A DNA stretch of 47,277 nucleotides from Lachnospiraceae bacterium. GTDB taxonomy: Bacteria > Bacillota > Clostridia > Lachnospirales > Lachnospiraceae. Positions 1 to 10,629 of this stretch are shown here, one piece after another; the stretch's first letter is position 1, and the number at the start of each line of letters is the position of its first letter. Where the stretch lies: the NCBI GenBank assembly GCA_017441825.1, contig JAFRVD010000028.1, forward strand, positions 1-47,277, read 5' to 3'. Below the pieces are notes generated by a model. It had not been told where the DNA came from, searched no databases, and saw nothing but the letters and a program-made list of their open reading frames with translations. Position numbers and translations under genes: made by a program.

Positions 1-34
1 ATCCTGCTGAAAATCATATAAAACGTCACAGCTG

Positions 35-70
35 AGCGCCTGCTCTCGAAAGAGGGCGGGCGCTTTTTTT
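35..70 (+). terminator. Rho-independent terminator of a gene upstream of the window
   Basis: A near-perfect 13-bp stem (arms 35-47 and 52-64) closes on a GAAA tetraloop at 48-51 and runs into seven T at 64-70. It marks the end of a plus-strand transcript whose gene lies before position 1. No coding sequence of that gene is recognisable in bases 1-34. Confidence 0.88.
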
Positions 71-89
71 GTGGGTCGGGCATGGCACA

Positions 90-312
90 AATCTAACGGG
101 TGGTAAGCGTAAAACAAACCGGCGTCTTCCAATAGCCAGACAGATGTGCGAAAATAGTCCCGATAAGCGTAGAGTCTACGAATACACCGTAGCAAGATTC
201 GGACACCCACCCGGGCAATTCCCAAGCCTGCAATACGACAGGAGGGGATCTCATGCAAGATATATTGACCTGCGCTATGGGGCTGGACGTTCATCGAGAT
301 ATCATTGTTGAC
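90..312 (+). mobile_element. 5' remnant of an IS110-family element (possible bridge-RNA region)
   Basis: Bases 253-312 encode a segment containing GLDVHRDIIV, which resembles the conserved N-terminus of IS110-type DEDD transposases, where the Asp of LDVH is the first catalytic residue. The roughly 160 bases before it are non-coding and contain small hairpins, for example CGTAG/CTACG near 168-180 and GGG/CCC near 213-223. In the IS110 group, the non-coding stretch between the left end and the transposase start encodes the bridge RNA, so this may be a relic of one. The rest of the transposase is absent. The left boundary near 90 is a guess; no target duplication was found. Confidence 0.42.
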
Positions 313-432
313 GGATTCCAGGTAACAAGCTCAACGCGTGTGCCAGACCGCAAACTGTTCTGCGGACACTGCGGCGAGATGATGGTCGGATATGGAGGAA
401 CGAGCAAAAGCGGACGAGGCTATCGTTACTAA
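253..432 (+). pseudogene. chimeric remnant: IS110 transposase start joined to a serine-recombinase zinc ribbon
   Basis: An ATG at 253, preceded by AGGAGGGG, opens a 59-codon frame ending in TAA at 430-432. Its first 20 or so residues resemble the start of an IS110 transposase. The remainder, with LFCGHCGEMMVGYGGTSKSG, matches the recombinase zinc beta-ribbon found near the C-terminus of large serine recombinases (CxxC motif, then the G-rich hairpin). The two parts are joined in frame near base 312. Past the stop the same frame stays open to 561, running into the next gene's promoter, so the recombinase end has also decayed. Neither enzyme can be active. It records two mobile elements colliding here; a functional 59-residue protein is unlikely. 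Confidence 0.6.
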
Positions 433-523
433 CGTGGGCGAAACGAACGCTTTCCCCTGAAGGCGAAAGCCGGCGTCGAGAGCCTTGTTTCGCCGGAAGC
501 ATCAAAAGAATTGCTCGAGGTTA

Positions 524-552
524 TTGACATATGTCGTAAACGGGTATATACT
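524..552 (+). promoter_or_regulatory. sigma-A promoter of the DUF134-NifX gene
   Basis: TTGACA at 524-529 and TATACT at 547-552 are separated by exactly 17 bases. The expected transcription start is about 559, giving a leader of about 25 bases before the ATG at 584. Confidence 0.85.
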
Positions 553-570
553 AATAAATGACATATGTCA
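525..570. promoter_or_regulatory. duplicated palindrome bracketing the promoter (candidate operators)
   Basis: TGACATATGTCG at 525-536 overlaps the -35 box and the perfect palindrome TGACATATGTCA at 559-570 covers the predicted transcription start. Their centres are 34 bp apart. Two copies of one palindrome covering both functional ends of a promoter is typical of repressor sites. The neighbouring gene product carries a DNA-binding-type DUF134 domain, so autoregulation is the simplest reading, but this is inference. Confidence 0.6.
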
Positions 571-583
571 GAAAGGAGCGCCT

Positions 584-1309
584 ATGCCGAGACCAATGAG
601 ATGCCGCAGGATTGAACGCTTGCCGGTCTATCGCAGTTTTTCGCCTGATGACGCTGCAGCGGCTGAAAACGTGCGGATGACAGTGGACGAATTTGAAGCA
701 CTGCGGCTTTTGGACGATGAAGGACTTACGCAGGAAGCCTGCGCGGCCCGAATGAATATCGCTCGAACCACCGTCACCGCGATCTACGACAGTGCAAGGA
801 AGAAGGTCGCGGATGCTCTCGTGAATGGAAAGCGGCTGCTGATCACAGGCGGTCACTGCGCATATGAACCGATTGAAATCCAACAAGCCGTAATGGAGAA
901 AGGAATCCATACAATGAGAATTGCAGTCACTTATGAAAACGGAGAAGTTTTCCAGCACTTCGGACATTCGGAACAGTTCAAGCTCTATGACGTTGAGGAA
1001 GGAAAAATCGTGAAAGAGCAGGTCGTTGATACCAACGGCAGCGGACACGGCGCGCTTGCCGGTTTCCTTCAGGCAGCAAAAGCGGACGCTTTGATTTGCG
1101 GCGGCATCGGCATGGGAGCGCAGATGGCTTTGGCTGATGCGGGTATCCGCCTCTATGCCGGGGTTCAGGGTTCTGCGGATGAAGCGGCCAAAGCGCTTGC
1201 AGCGGGAAATCTTGCCTTTGATCCTGATGCGCGCTGCGATCATCACGAACACCATGACGGCGACTGCGGTCATGAACACTGCGCCAACCATCGCTGCGCC
1301 GGTAATTGA
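584..1309 (+). CDS. DUF134 - NifX/NafY-type metal-cluster-binding fusion protein
   Basis: A 241-residue protein. Residues 1 to about 90 (start MPRPMRCRRIERLP) are a DUF134 domain with a sigma-region-4-like helix-turn-helix. From about residue 111 (MRIAVTYENGEVF, FGHSEQF, ALICGGIGMGAQMALADAGI) comes a NifX/NafY fold, a family that binds iron-molybdenum or related Fe-S clusters. The last 27 residues hold seven His and four Cys, suggesting metal binding. Such fusions are common in clostridia lacking nitrogenase and have no settled function; a metal- or redox-sensing regulator is plausible. I chose the ATG at 584 because AGGAG at 574-578 sits 5 bases upstream and the promoter ends just before it. 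An internal ATG at 914 could start a stand-alone NifX domain. It is transcribed alone and followed by a terminator. Confidence 0.88.
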   Translation: MPRPMRCRRIERLPVYRSFSPDDAAAAENVRMTVDEFEALRLLDDEGLTQEACAARMNIARTTVTAIYDSARKKVADALVNGKRLLITGGHCAYEPIEIQQAVMEKGIHTMRIAVTYENGEVFQHFGHSEQFKLYDVEEGKIVKEQVVDTNGSGHGALAGFLQAAKADALICGGIGMGAQMALADAGIRLYAGVQGSADEAAKALAAGNLAFDPDARCDHHEHHDGDCGHEHCANHRCAGN

Positions 1310-1354
1310 CGCATGCTGCGTTTGCGTGTTCTTTCCCCGGAAAGGCTTTTGCAC

Positions 1355-1385
1355 AAAAACCCGGCCCGAAAGGCCGGTTTTTCTT
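1355..1385. terminator. bidirectional terminator after the DUF134-NifX gene
   Basis: Stem CCGGCC (1361-1366) and GGCCGG (1372-1377) with loop CGAAA, flanked by an A-tract on the left and a T-tract on the right, so it can work on both strands. It separates this gene from the convergent dapL operon. Confidence 0.8.
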
Positions 1386-1466
1386 TTGGCGTGCGATATT
1401 GCTCCGGCGGAGGTATTCGTCTTCGCCGGGAGAACTTGCGCCGCGCGCAAGCGCGGTCTGCCGCGC

Positions 1467-1500
1467 AAAAGCCGGGAAGGCGTTTCTCCGCCGTCCCGGC
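1467..1500 (-). terminator. probable terminator of the pyrG-purF-dapF-dapL operon
   Basis: On the minus strand, a GC-rich stem (arms 1494-1500 and 1471-1477, continued inward with one mismatch) lies 10 bases after the dapL stop and is followed by four T (1470-1467). The short T-tract makes it a weaker terminator than the hairpin at 1355-1385. Confidence 0.55.
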
Positions 1501-1510
1501 TTGCCGGAGC

Positions 1511-2698
1511 CTATTCTGAGAGGAGCCTCGACAGCCTCGCGGCCGCCTCCTTCGTGTCTTCGGGGTTTCCGAAGGTGGAAAACCGGAAAAACCCTTCTCC
1601 GCACGCTCCGAAGCCTTCGCCCGGCGTCCCGACGATCTGCGCTTCCGTGAGAAGACGGTCAAAGAATTCCCAGCTTCCCATGCCGCCGGGACATTTCAGC
1701 CAGATATAAGGCGCGTTCTTTCCGCCGCAGTACCATATGCCGAGCGCGTCGAGCACGTCCATAAGGACGCGCGCGTTCCTTTTGTAGACCAGGATATTCT
1801 CCCGGATCTGGCGCTGGCCTTCCTCCGTGAAAACAGCGGCGCCGCCCTTTTGAATGATATAGGAAACGCCGTTGGTTTTCGTGGTGCGGTTGCGCACCCA
1901 CATATCGTTGAAGCGCATCCCGCTCCGGACAAGAGCCTTGGGGATCACGGTATAGCCGAGTCTCGTCCCGGTGAAGCCGGCGGTTTTGGAAAGGGAGCAG
2001 ATCTCGATGGCGCAGGTTTTCGCGCCGTCGATCTCAAAAATGCTGTGCGGAACAGTCTCGTCTTCGATAAACGCCTCGTAAGCCGCGTCGAAGAGGATGA
2101 CCGATCCGTTTTCGTTCGCGAAATCGACCCAGCGCGCAAGCTTCTCCCGGCTGAACGCCGCGCCCGTCGGATTGTTCGGGGAGCAGATATACAGGAGATC
2201 CGCTCTCGCTTCTTCGCACGGCTCCGGCAAAAAGCCGTTCTCCTCTCCGGACGAAAGATGCAGGATCCTTCTGCCGGCCATGACGTTCGCGTCGACGTAC
2301 GCGGGATAAGCCGGCTCCATGATCAGAGCGCTGCTCTGCCGGTCGAACAGATCCAGGATGTCTCCCAGCTCGTCGCTTGCGCCGCTGGAGACGAAGACCT
2401 CGTCGTCGTCAAGGGACGTCCCGCGCTTCCTGTAATGCGCGGCGATGGCTTCACGCAGGAAAGGCGCGCCGCATTCGGGCATATAGCCGTGGAAGCGGTC
2501 TTTATCCGACTGATCGTCGACCGCCTCGTGAAGCGCCCGGATGACGGCGCCGCAGAGGGGGAGAGAGACGTCCCCGATCCCCAGACGATAAAGATGTGCG
2601 CCGGGGTGCTCCGCAAGATACGCTTTCGTTTTCTGGGCGATGTGATAAAAGAGATAGGAATCCTTCAGATCCGCATAATGCCGGTTCGGTTTGATCAT
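1511..2698 (-). CDS. dapL: LL-diaminopimelate aminotransferase
   Basis: A 395-residue, PLP-dependent class I/II aminotransferase. It converts tetrahydrodipicolinate directly to LL-diaminopimelate using glutamate, bypassing the acylated intermediates of the DapD/C/E route, for lysine and peptidoglycan. Visible marks are the N-terminal RLGIGDVSLPL, the NNPTG motif at 175-179, Asp204 and Tyr207 for PLP contact, and the PLP lysine Lys238 in SLSKTAGFTGTR. Length is right for the family. Its ATG overlaps the dapF stop by four bases (ATGA at 2695-2698), so the two are translationally coupled, and the next enzyme of the pathway is its neighbour. It is last in the minus-strand operon and ends in TAG, showing that UAG is used as a stop here. 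Confidence 0.95.
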   Translation of the reverse strand: MIKPNRHYADLKDSYLFYHIAQKTKAYLAEHPGAHLYRLGIGDVSLPLCGAVIRALHEAVDDQSDKDRFHGYMPECGAPFLREAIAAHYRKRGTSLDDDEVFVSSGASDELGDILDLFDRQSSALIMEPAYPAYVDANVMAGRRILHLSSGEENGFLPEPCEEARADLLYICSPNNPTGAAFSREKLARWVDFANENGSVILFDAAYEAFIEDETVPHSIFEIDGAKTCAIEICSLSKTAGFTGTRLGYTVIPKALVRSGMRFNDMWVRNRTTKTNGVSYIIQKGGAAVFTEEGQRQIRENILVYKRNARVLMDVLDALGIWYCGGKNAPYIWLKCPGGMGSWEFFDRLLTEAQIVGTPGEGFGACGEGFFRFSTFGNPEDTKEAAARLSRLLSE

Positions 2699-3486
2699 AG
2701 GGCGAATTCTCCTTCGTAAACCGTTTCCGCCGGTCCGGTCATTTTTACCGAACCGTCCGCCTGCACCGTGATTTCCAGGACGCCGCCGTCAAGCGTCACG
2801 GATACCGGAAGCAGGGACTGGCAGTATCCCTTCCGGACAGCCGCGGCCGCGGCGGCGCAGGCGCCGGTCCCGCACGCCATGGTGACGCCGCTTCCCCGTT
2901 CCCAGACCCGCATGCGCAGCCGGTTGTTGTTCAGAACCTCGACGAATTCGACGTTGACGCCGCCCGGGAACAGGGGATGCTTTTCGATCGCCGGGCCGAC
3001 GGCGTCGGGCCTTGCGGCGTTCGCGTCGCCGACGAAGACGACGAAATGCGGATTGCCGACCGACACGCGCGTGCCCGTGACCGTCTGATTCCCGAGAGGC
3101 ACGCCGGCGTCTCCCAGAATCTCCGCCCTGCCCATATCCACCGTCACGTATTTCACTTTGCCCGCAAGGATCTGCATATCCAGGGTCTTGATCCCGGAAA
3201 GCGTTTCCACGGTCAGATGCGTCTTGTCGGTATAGCCCTTGTCGTAAACGTATTTCCCGACGCAGCGGATCCCGTTGCCGCACATTTTCGCCTCGCTCCC
3301 GTCGGCGTTGAAGATCCGCATCCGGAAGTCGGCCGTGCGGGAGGGGGAGATATAGATCATCCCGTCCGACCCCGCGCCGAAATGACGGTCGGATAATCTC
3401 CGGGAAAGCTCCGCGGCGTTCCCGGGCGTTTCCCCGTAAACGTAAAGATAATCGTTTCCCAAACCGTGCATTTTCGTGAAATGCAT
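2695..3486 (-). CDS. dapF: diaminopimelate epimerase
   Basis: 263 residues. It interconverts LL- and meso-diaminopimelate by a two-base, cofactor-free mechanism. The two catalytic cysteines are present: Cys69 in MCGNGIRC and Cys205 in ACGTGAC. The start HFTKMHGLGNDY is typical of the family. I start it at 3486 rather than at an ATG 18 bases upstream, because the AAAGGAG ribosome site lies between the two. Together with the overlapping dapL gene it forms a lysine/peptidoglycan pair. It follows purF after a 66-base, GC-rich gap with small hairpins but no T-tract, so it is probably cotranscribed with pyrG and purF. Confidence 0.96.
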   Translation of the reverse strand: MHFTKMHGLGNDYLYVYGETPGNAAELSRRLSDRHFGAGSDGMIYISPSRTADFRMRIFNADGSEAKMCGNGIRCVGKYVYDKGYTDKTHLTVETLSGIKTLDMQILAGKVKYVTVDMGRAEILGDAGVPLGNQTVTGTRVSVGNPHFVVFVGDANAARPDAVGPAIEKHPLFPGGVNVEFVEVLNNNRLRMRVWERGSGVTMACGTGACAAAAAAVRKGYCQSLLPVSVTLDGGVLEITVQADGSVKMTGPAETVYEGEFAL

Positions 3487-3552
3487 GCTCGTCGCTCCTT
3501 TCATGAGGCGCCGGCCGCCGGCGCGCCGGAGATGCTTTCGCGCGTTCGCGCT

Positions 3553-6677
<3,125 letters not shown>

Positions 6678-6685
6678 CTTCCCAT

Positions 6686-6714
6686 ACTATACGCTATTCT
6701 CTTGAAAAAGTCAA
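6686..6714 (-). promoter_or_regulatory. sigma-A promoter of the pyrG operon
   Basis: On the minus strand, TTGACT (6714-6709), a 17-base spacer and TATAGT (6691-6686). The transcript should start near 6679, a few bases before the attenuator hairpin. Confidence 0.85.
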
Positions 6715-6766
6715 GCTTTATGCCTTCCCCCGCTGGGGTGCCCCCCAAAGGGGGCGGATGAGGGCC

Positions 6767-7975
6767 CTACGGCATTATACTCTCTATCACACTATTCGCA
6801 GCAGAAGCCGCGAGCATCGTAAGAGACTGATAGATCCCTTCGACGTAGATGACGACGATGAAGACGATGCCCACGATGGGGAGCGCCAGATCGATCAGAT
6901 TATTCTTGTGCGTCCTGGTATAGGAGAACAGGAGCATCACGGGAGCGGCGGCGACCAGGATCACGCTGTCGCCAATGCCCCAGGACTGGACCTTGGTGAA
7001 CAGATCGACGTAGTCGCTTTCCGGGATCCCCATAAGGACCGAGATCGCTGACGCAAGGAAGATCATGCCGATCACGTCCAAAATGGCCGCGATGACGAAC
7101 GTGACCGCGATAAAGACGGAAAAGTGGAGCGAATTCCGTCTGGTCTTCAGAAAATCACCGTACTGTTCATGTGTACCGCCCATTTTGATAAAGACCCGTT
7201 CCCTGAACTTGATGAACAGCGCCATGGCGATAAATGCGAAGAAGGTCATGGGCGGTTTGGTGGTGAGCAACGGGAACACCCAGAGCGGCAGGGTTATTTC
7301 ACCGAGACTCGACAGGATCTTTAATACGATACTTGCGGTTTCATAGGCCACAGGCAGGATGGAGAGCACCCGGAGGACGATGGTCCACTTTCCTTTCAGG
7401 ATCTTTTTCGGCCGGTAATTCAGGAGGAACATGAACAGCGTGCAGAGGAACAGGTCGATAAAAATATTGAAGGACAGGAAACCGCGGCCGCCGGAGACAA
7501 AGGAAAACGCCTTTCCGATCGCGGTCCGGGCTGCCTCCCGGCCGCCCATAAACAGGGCTGTCACGCCTAAAATGTACCGGTTATATACCAGCAGGCAGAC
7601 CACCAGGACCGCGGCACTGAGAAGGCCGTAGCGGAGCAGCTGCCTGGCGTAGCTTTCCCTTTTGTCCAGAATCAGGGCGAAGTTTCCGACCAGGAAGAAG
7701 GGCAGCGCAAGCCTGAAAAGGAGCGACAGGATTCTTGGCCAGCTGCCATAAAGCGACTCGCACGAAGGGTCGATCTTTATGTTCAGATTCATGAGTACCA
7801 GCACCTGAGACAGCGCGAGGCACACCCACGCCAGGATCTTCAGGGACCGATAGGAAAGCGGTCCACGGTAGCGGATATCCGGCCCGATGTTTTTTTCATA
7901 TCTTTTTCTGCGGCGCTTTTGCCTGCGGGAGAGCGGAGCCTGCTCCGCGGTATCGGCAGTTTTCTTTTTTGACAT
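6767..7975 (-). CDS. multi-pass membrane protein of unknown function
   Basis: 402 residues, no family recognised. The first 40 residues are strongly basic and polar (MSKKK, RRQKRRRKRYEK) and probably cytoplasmic. They are followed by roughly nine or ten hydrophobic segments, from about residue 45 to the end, separated by short loops with clustered positive charge. No catalytic motif stands out. AGGAGT precedes the ATG by a normal spacing. It lies 35 bases after the nitrilase-family gene and shares its promoter, so the two probably act together, perhaps a soluble amidase with a membrane carrier or acceptor; that link is only positional. A GC-rich hairpin without a T-tract lies just past its stop (6741-6757). 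Confidence 0.75.
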   Translation of the reverse strand: MSKKKTADTAEQAPLSRRQKRRRKRYEKNIGPDIRYRGPLSYRSLKILAWVCLALSQVLVLMNLNIKIDPSCESLYGSWPRILSLLFRLALPFFLVGNFALILDKRESYARQLLRYGLLSAAVLVVCLLVYNRYILGVTALFMGGREAARTAIGKAFSFVSGGRGFLSFNIFIDLFLCTLFMFLLNYRPKKILKGKWTIVLRVLSILPVAYETASIVLKILSSLGEITLPLWVFPLLTTKPPMTFFAFIAMALFIKFRERVFIKMGGTHEQYGDFLKTRRNSLHFSVFIAVTFVIAAILDVIGMIFLASAISVLMGIPESDYVDLFTKVQSWGIGDSVILVAAAPVMLLFSYTRTHKNNLIDLALPIVGIVFIVVIYVEGIYQSLTMLAASAANSVIESIMP

Positions 7976-8010
7976 TTACAGTACTCCTGAATTGATTAAA
8001 GCCTGCGGCT

Positions 8011-8802
8011 TCATGCGTACTTCCCGCCGTCCGCGTGAAGCAGCAGGTTTGAATATCGTCTGCGGCCCAGTTCACCAAAAGTCGGTGCCTGTTTCTCAAA
8101 ATTATAGATGAGCATCTCTTCCCGGTCTTTCTCAAGCTCGCTGCAGATTTTGCCGGAGGCATTGATAAAGCAGGTCGGCGCTGTCTGATTCGGACTGATG
8201 GCGTTGACCGAGAGCACGGGCGTAACATTCTCTACGGCTCTTGTGATCAGGTGGCCGAGGATCATCCGGTACCGGGTGTCATCGGCGGCGTCCGAAACGT
8301 CGTAAAACAGGACGACGTTCAGGTCCGTGTTCCTGAGGTACAGCTCCCTGAAATACTCGGGAAAGCGCACTTCGAAGCAGATCCTGACGCCGATCCTCAT
8401 GCCGGCAATATCAAATACACCGCATTCGGCGCCGGGCCTGAAGTTTTCTTCGTCCCAGCCGTAGAGCGCGCGTTTTCCGTACCACTTTGGCGGCTGCCCC
8501 GGCGAAAGGAGATACGCCCGGTTATAATAGTCTGAATCAGAGCAGGCGATGGTGCCAAGCATGATGTGAATGTTTGAAGTATCTGCTGTTTTCTGCAGCT
8601 CTTTTAGTGCTTCGCTAACAGCGTTCGTATCAACATTCTCTGATTTACCTATATCACGCGGGGGATAGCCTGTCAAGGCACATTCGGGGAACACGATCAA
8701 GTCGACGGCTTTCCCCGCCGCTTCATGAACAGCGTTTTTGATCACTGAAAGATTATGCTGTATATCGCCGCATACAGAAAATTGATATGCTGCCAGTTTC
8801 AT
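8011..8802 (-). CDS. carbon-nitrogen hydrolase (nitrilase superfamily)
   Basis: 263 residues. The nitrilase-superfamily catalytic triad is complete: Glu40 in VFPECALTG, Lys110 in WYGKRALYGW and Cys142 in GVRICFEVRFPE. Members cleave amides, ureides or nitriles. The short single-domain form with ICFEVRFPE resembles the omega-amidase/carbamoylputrescine amidase branch, but the substrate cannot be read from sequence. It is first in a two-gene minus-strand operon with the membrane protein and has its own promoter at 8874-8902. Given the nitrogen-rich neighbourhood, release of ammonia from an amide is a reasonable guess. Confidence 0.88.
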   Translation of the reverse strand: MKLAAYQFSVCGDIQHNLSVIKNAVHEAAGKAVDLIVFPECALTGYPPRDIGKSENVDTNAVSEALKELQKTADTSNIHIMLGTIACSDSDYYNRAYLLSPGQPPKWYGKRALYGWDEENFRPGAECGVFDIAGMRIGVRICFEVRFPEYFRELYLRNTDLNVVLFYDVSDAADDTRYRMILGHLITRAVENVTPVLSVNAISPNQTAPTCFINASGKICSELEKDREEMLIYNFEKQAPTFGELGRRRYSNLLLHADGGKYA

Positions 8803-8873
8803 GGCGGGGTCTCCTTATCATTCCATATCCATTATGCTTATTGCAGGAGCGGCATTGGATACATTGTTCCTGC

Positions 8874-8902
8874 AGTATAACAGGTCTTTTGAGCATAATC
8901 AA
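8874..8902 (-). promoter_or_regulatory. sigma-A promoter of the nitrilase operon
   Basis: On the minus strand, TTGATT (8902-8897), a 17-base spacer and TATACT (8879-8874), giving a leader of roughly 65 bases before the ATG at 8802. Confidence 0.75.
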
Positions 8903-8941
8903 GGAATTGTGCGAATGGATAAATGATCAGCAATCAAAATA

Positions 8942-9401
8942 CATGAATTTTCCCTATTCTTCATGTTTTTTATTACTCCTTCATGAGGCACGACTCTCAT
9001 TTACATGAAAAACCTTTGACTTTGTCTGATTTCCTTACGGGTTTCATGAGTCTTCTCGAGCGATTACATGATAGATGAGCCATTCAGGCTTGCTTTCATG
9101 TATAGAGCAGTCTCTTCTGCGGTACGGACAAGGGCTTCGGAGGATGTGACCCCTTCATAACACGGTAAAATTACAGATTATCCAGTCATATCAGAAATTG
9201 TTATGTAATTGATTGCTGATTTTGATTTGGCCGGTAAAAAAAACTTCCTAAAATTTCTGTTTTTCATGTAATGAGGACTCATCACACATTTCTGTTCAAG
9301 AAAAACAGGAGAAAGCAGATAGTATTCATGTAACTGATTTGTGCCCGCGACTCTGCTTACCGCACGAAGCGATTCATAATTCCTTTTTTCTTCTTTGCAT
9401 G
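8942..9401. repeat. array of CATG-centred sites in a 670-base gene-free region
   Basis: The region 8803-9472 has no credible gene. It is AT-rich compared with its neighbours and contains CATG at 8942, 8962, 8982, 9004, 9045, 9067, 9097, 9265, 9327 and 9398 (another at 9456), against about two expected from base composition. Most copies read as T(T/A)CATG(A/T). The first six are spaced 20, 20, 22, 41 and 22 bases, close to multiples of two DNA turns. An 11-base inverted pair, ATCAGCAATCA at 8926-8936 and its complement at 9210-9220, brackets part of the array. Function unknown; a multi-site operator is one possibility. Confidence 0.5.
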
Positions 9402-9408
9402 ATATAAT
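9380..9408 (+). promoter_or_regulatory. promoter of the MazG-like / DUF389 operon
   Basis: A perfect -10 box TATAAT at 9403-9408 has only a poor -35 match (TTCCTT at 9380-9385) at 17 bases. The weak -35 box beside the CATG array would fit an activated promoter. Confidence 0.5.
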
Positions 9409-9472
9409 GCGAAACTGGAAGTATTAAAAAGATGCTTACCCCTAAAGCAAAATATCATGGAGGGATCAGCCC

Positions 9473-9799
9473 GTGGAAGACTTCAGCATCAATGAAATGT
9501 TGGACATGCAGAGAGCGCTGCAGGAGAAATACAAAAATCAGTGGGAAGGCATCTCGCCGGAGGTCGGCAAAAACAAGCTGCTCTGGATGATCGGAGAGGT
9601 CGGCGAGGTCATCGACGTCGTGAAAAAGAACGGGGACCGGGCGGCCTGCGCCGCGGACGGCGAGCGCGCGCATCTTGTAGAGGAGCTCGCGGACGTACTG
9701 ATGCATTATAACGACGTGCTGCTGTGCTACGAGATCACAGCCGAAGAACTGAAGAAGGCGTATACTGAAAAGTTTCATAAAAACATGAAGCGGTGGTAA
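9473..9799 (+). CDS. MazG-like nucleotide pyrophosphohydrolase
   Basis: 108 residues, all-alpha NTP-PPase fold of the MazG/dUTPase-like superfamily, which hydrolyses NTPs or dNTPs to monophosphates with Mg2+. The metal-binding acidic residues are visible as E42 and E45 in GEVGEVIDVVKK and E70, E71, D74 in VEELADVLMHYND, which fits the ExxE ... ExxD pattern. It starts at GTG 9473, with GGAGGG eight bases upstream. Length matches single-domain members. The natural substrate is not predictable. It probably forms a two-gene operon with the DUF389 membrane protein 28 bases downstream. Confidence 0.82.
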   Translation: MEDFSINEMLDMQRALQEKYKNQWEGISPEVGKNKLLWMIGEVGEVIDVVKKNGDRAACAADGERAHLVEELADVLMHYNDVLLCYEITAEELKKAYTEKFHKNMKRW

Positions 9800-9827
9800 A
9801 GCGCCGCATCATACCGGAGGTGAAAGT

Positions 9828-10604
9828 ATGGAGCCAATAGAATCGAAAAGCCTGAAAGAGGTCATAACAGGGGCTTTTTCCATCAAGGAAGACAGCGCTT
9901 CAAACAGAGAGATCAAGAAGCGGCTTCAGTCCGCTGGAAAAGTGACAGGGACAAACCTGTGCATGATGGCGTGCGCGAATCTCATTGCCTGCATCGGTCT
10001 TAACGCGGGGCAGATGACGGTGGTGGTGGGCGCCATGCTGATAGAACCGCTCATGGGGAGCATACTGATGATCGCCTACTGCACGGTATCCGCCAACAAG
10101 CGTGAATATGCAAGCTATGCCCTCGGGTTCCTGTTCCAGATCATCACGAGCATCATCGCTTCCACGGTTTATTTCCTGCTGACTCCCGTGAAAGAGCCGA
10201 CCGAAGAGCTGCTGTCCATGACGCAGCCGACGATGTTCGAGGTGATGGTCGCGGTCGTGGGCGGCGCGGCGGGCGTGATCGGACAGACCCGGAAAGATAA
10301 GGTCAATACCATCATCCCGGGCGTTGCGATCGCCACCGCACTGATGCCGCCGCTCTGTACATGCGGCTACGCGATCGCCAACCTGAATCTTGATATGCTT
10401 CTCGGCTCCGCCTATATGTTCATTGTGAACGCGTATTTCATATCGCTTGGCGCAAGCCTGGTGCTGAGCCTTTTCCGCATTCCGCTTCATGAAGAGATGA
10501 CCGAAAAGGAGCGGAAAGAGACCAGAAGGTCCATGATCATAACTACGATCATCATCCTGATTCCGGCACTTGTCGTCTCTCTGTACAAGCTCCTTATGAA
10601 ATAA
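9828..10604 (+). CDS. DUF389-family integral membrane protein
   Basis: 258 residues with about six or seven hydrophobic segments. The region NLIACIGLNAGQMTVVVGAMLIEPLMG, continuing through GQTRKDKVNTIIPGVAIATALMPPLCTCGY, is the hallmark of DUF389 proteins, whose function is unknown. The basic N-terminus (about 1-40) is probably cytoplasmic. The start at 9828 has GGAGG at normal spacing. It ends before a strong bidirectional terminator and is convergent with guaA. Its only operon partner is the MazG-like enzyme. Confidence 0.88.
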   Translation: MEPIESKSLKEVITGAFSIKEDSASNREIKKRLQSAGKVTGTNLCMMACANLIACIGLNAGQMTVVVGAMLIEPLMGSILMIAYCTVSANKREYASYALGFLFQIITSIIASTVYFLLTPVKEPTEELLSMTQPTMFEVMVAVVGGAAGVIGQTRKDKVNTIIPGVAIATALMPPLCTCGYAIANLNLDMLLGSAYMFIVNAYFISLGASLVLSLFRIPLHEEMTEKERKETRRSMIITTIIILIPALVVSLYKLLMK

Positions 10605-10629
10605 CGCTTTGTGACAGCTATGCTGACGC

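Noticed and set aside
6741-6757. GC-rich hairpin as terminator of the nitrilase operon
   Set aside because: The stem is stable but no T-tract follows on the minus strand, so termination there is not supported.
8787-9008. A 73-codon plus-strand frame in the gene-free region
   Set aside because: No ribosome site, overlaps the start of the nitrilase gene on the other strand, Leu/Cys/Ser-rich with no resemblance to a known small protein.
8942-9401. CRISPR array
   Set aside because: The repeated unit is only about 6-8 bases and the intervals are uneven; no cas genes are present.
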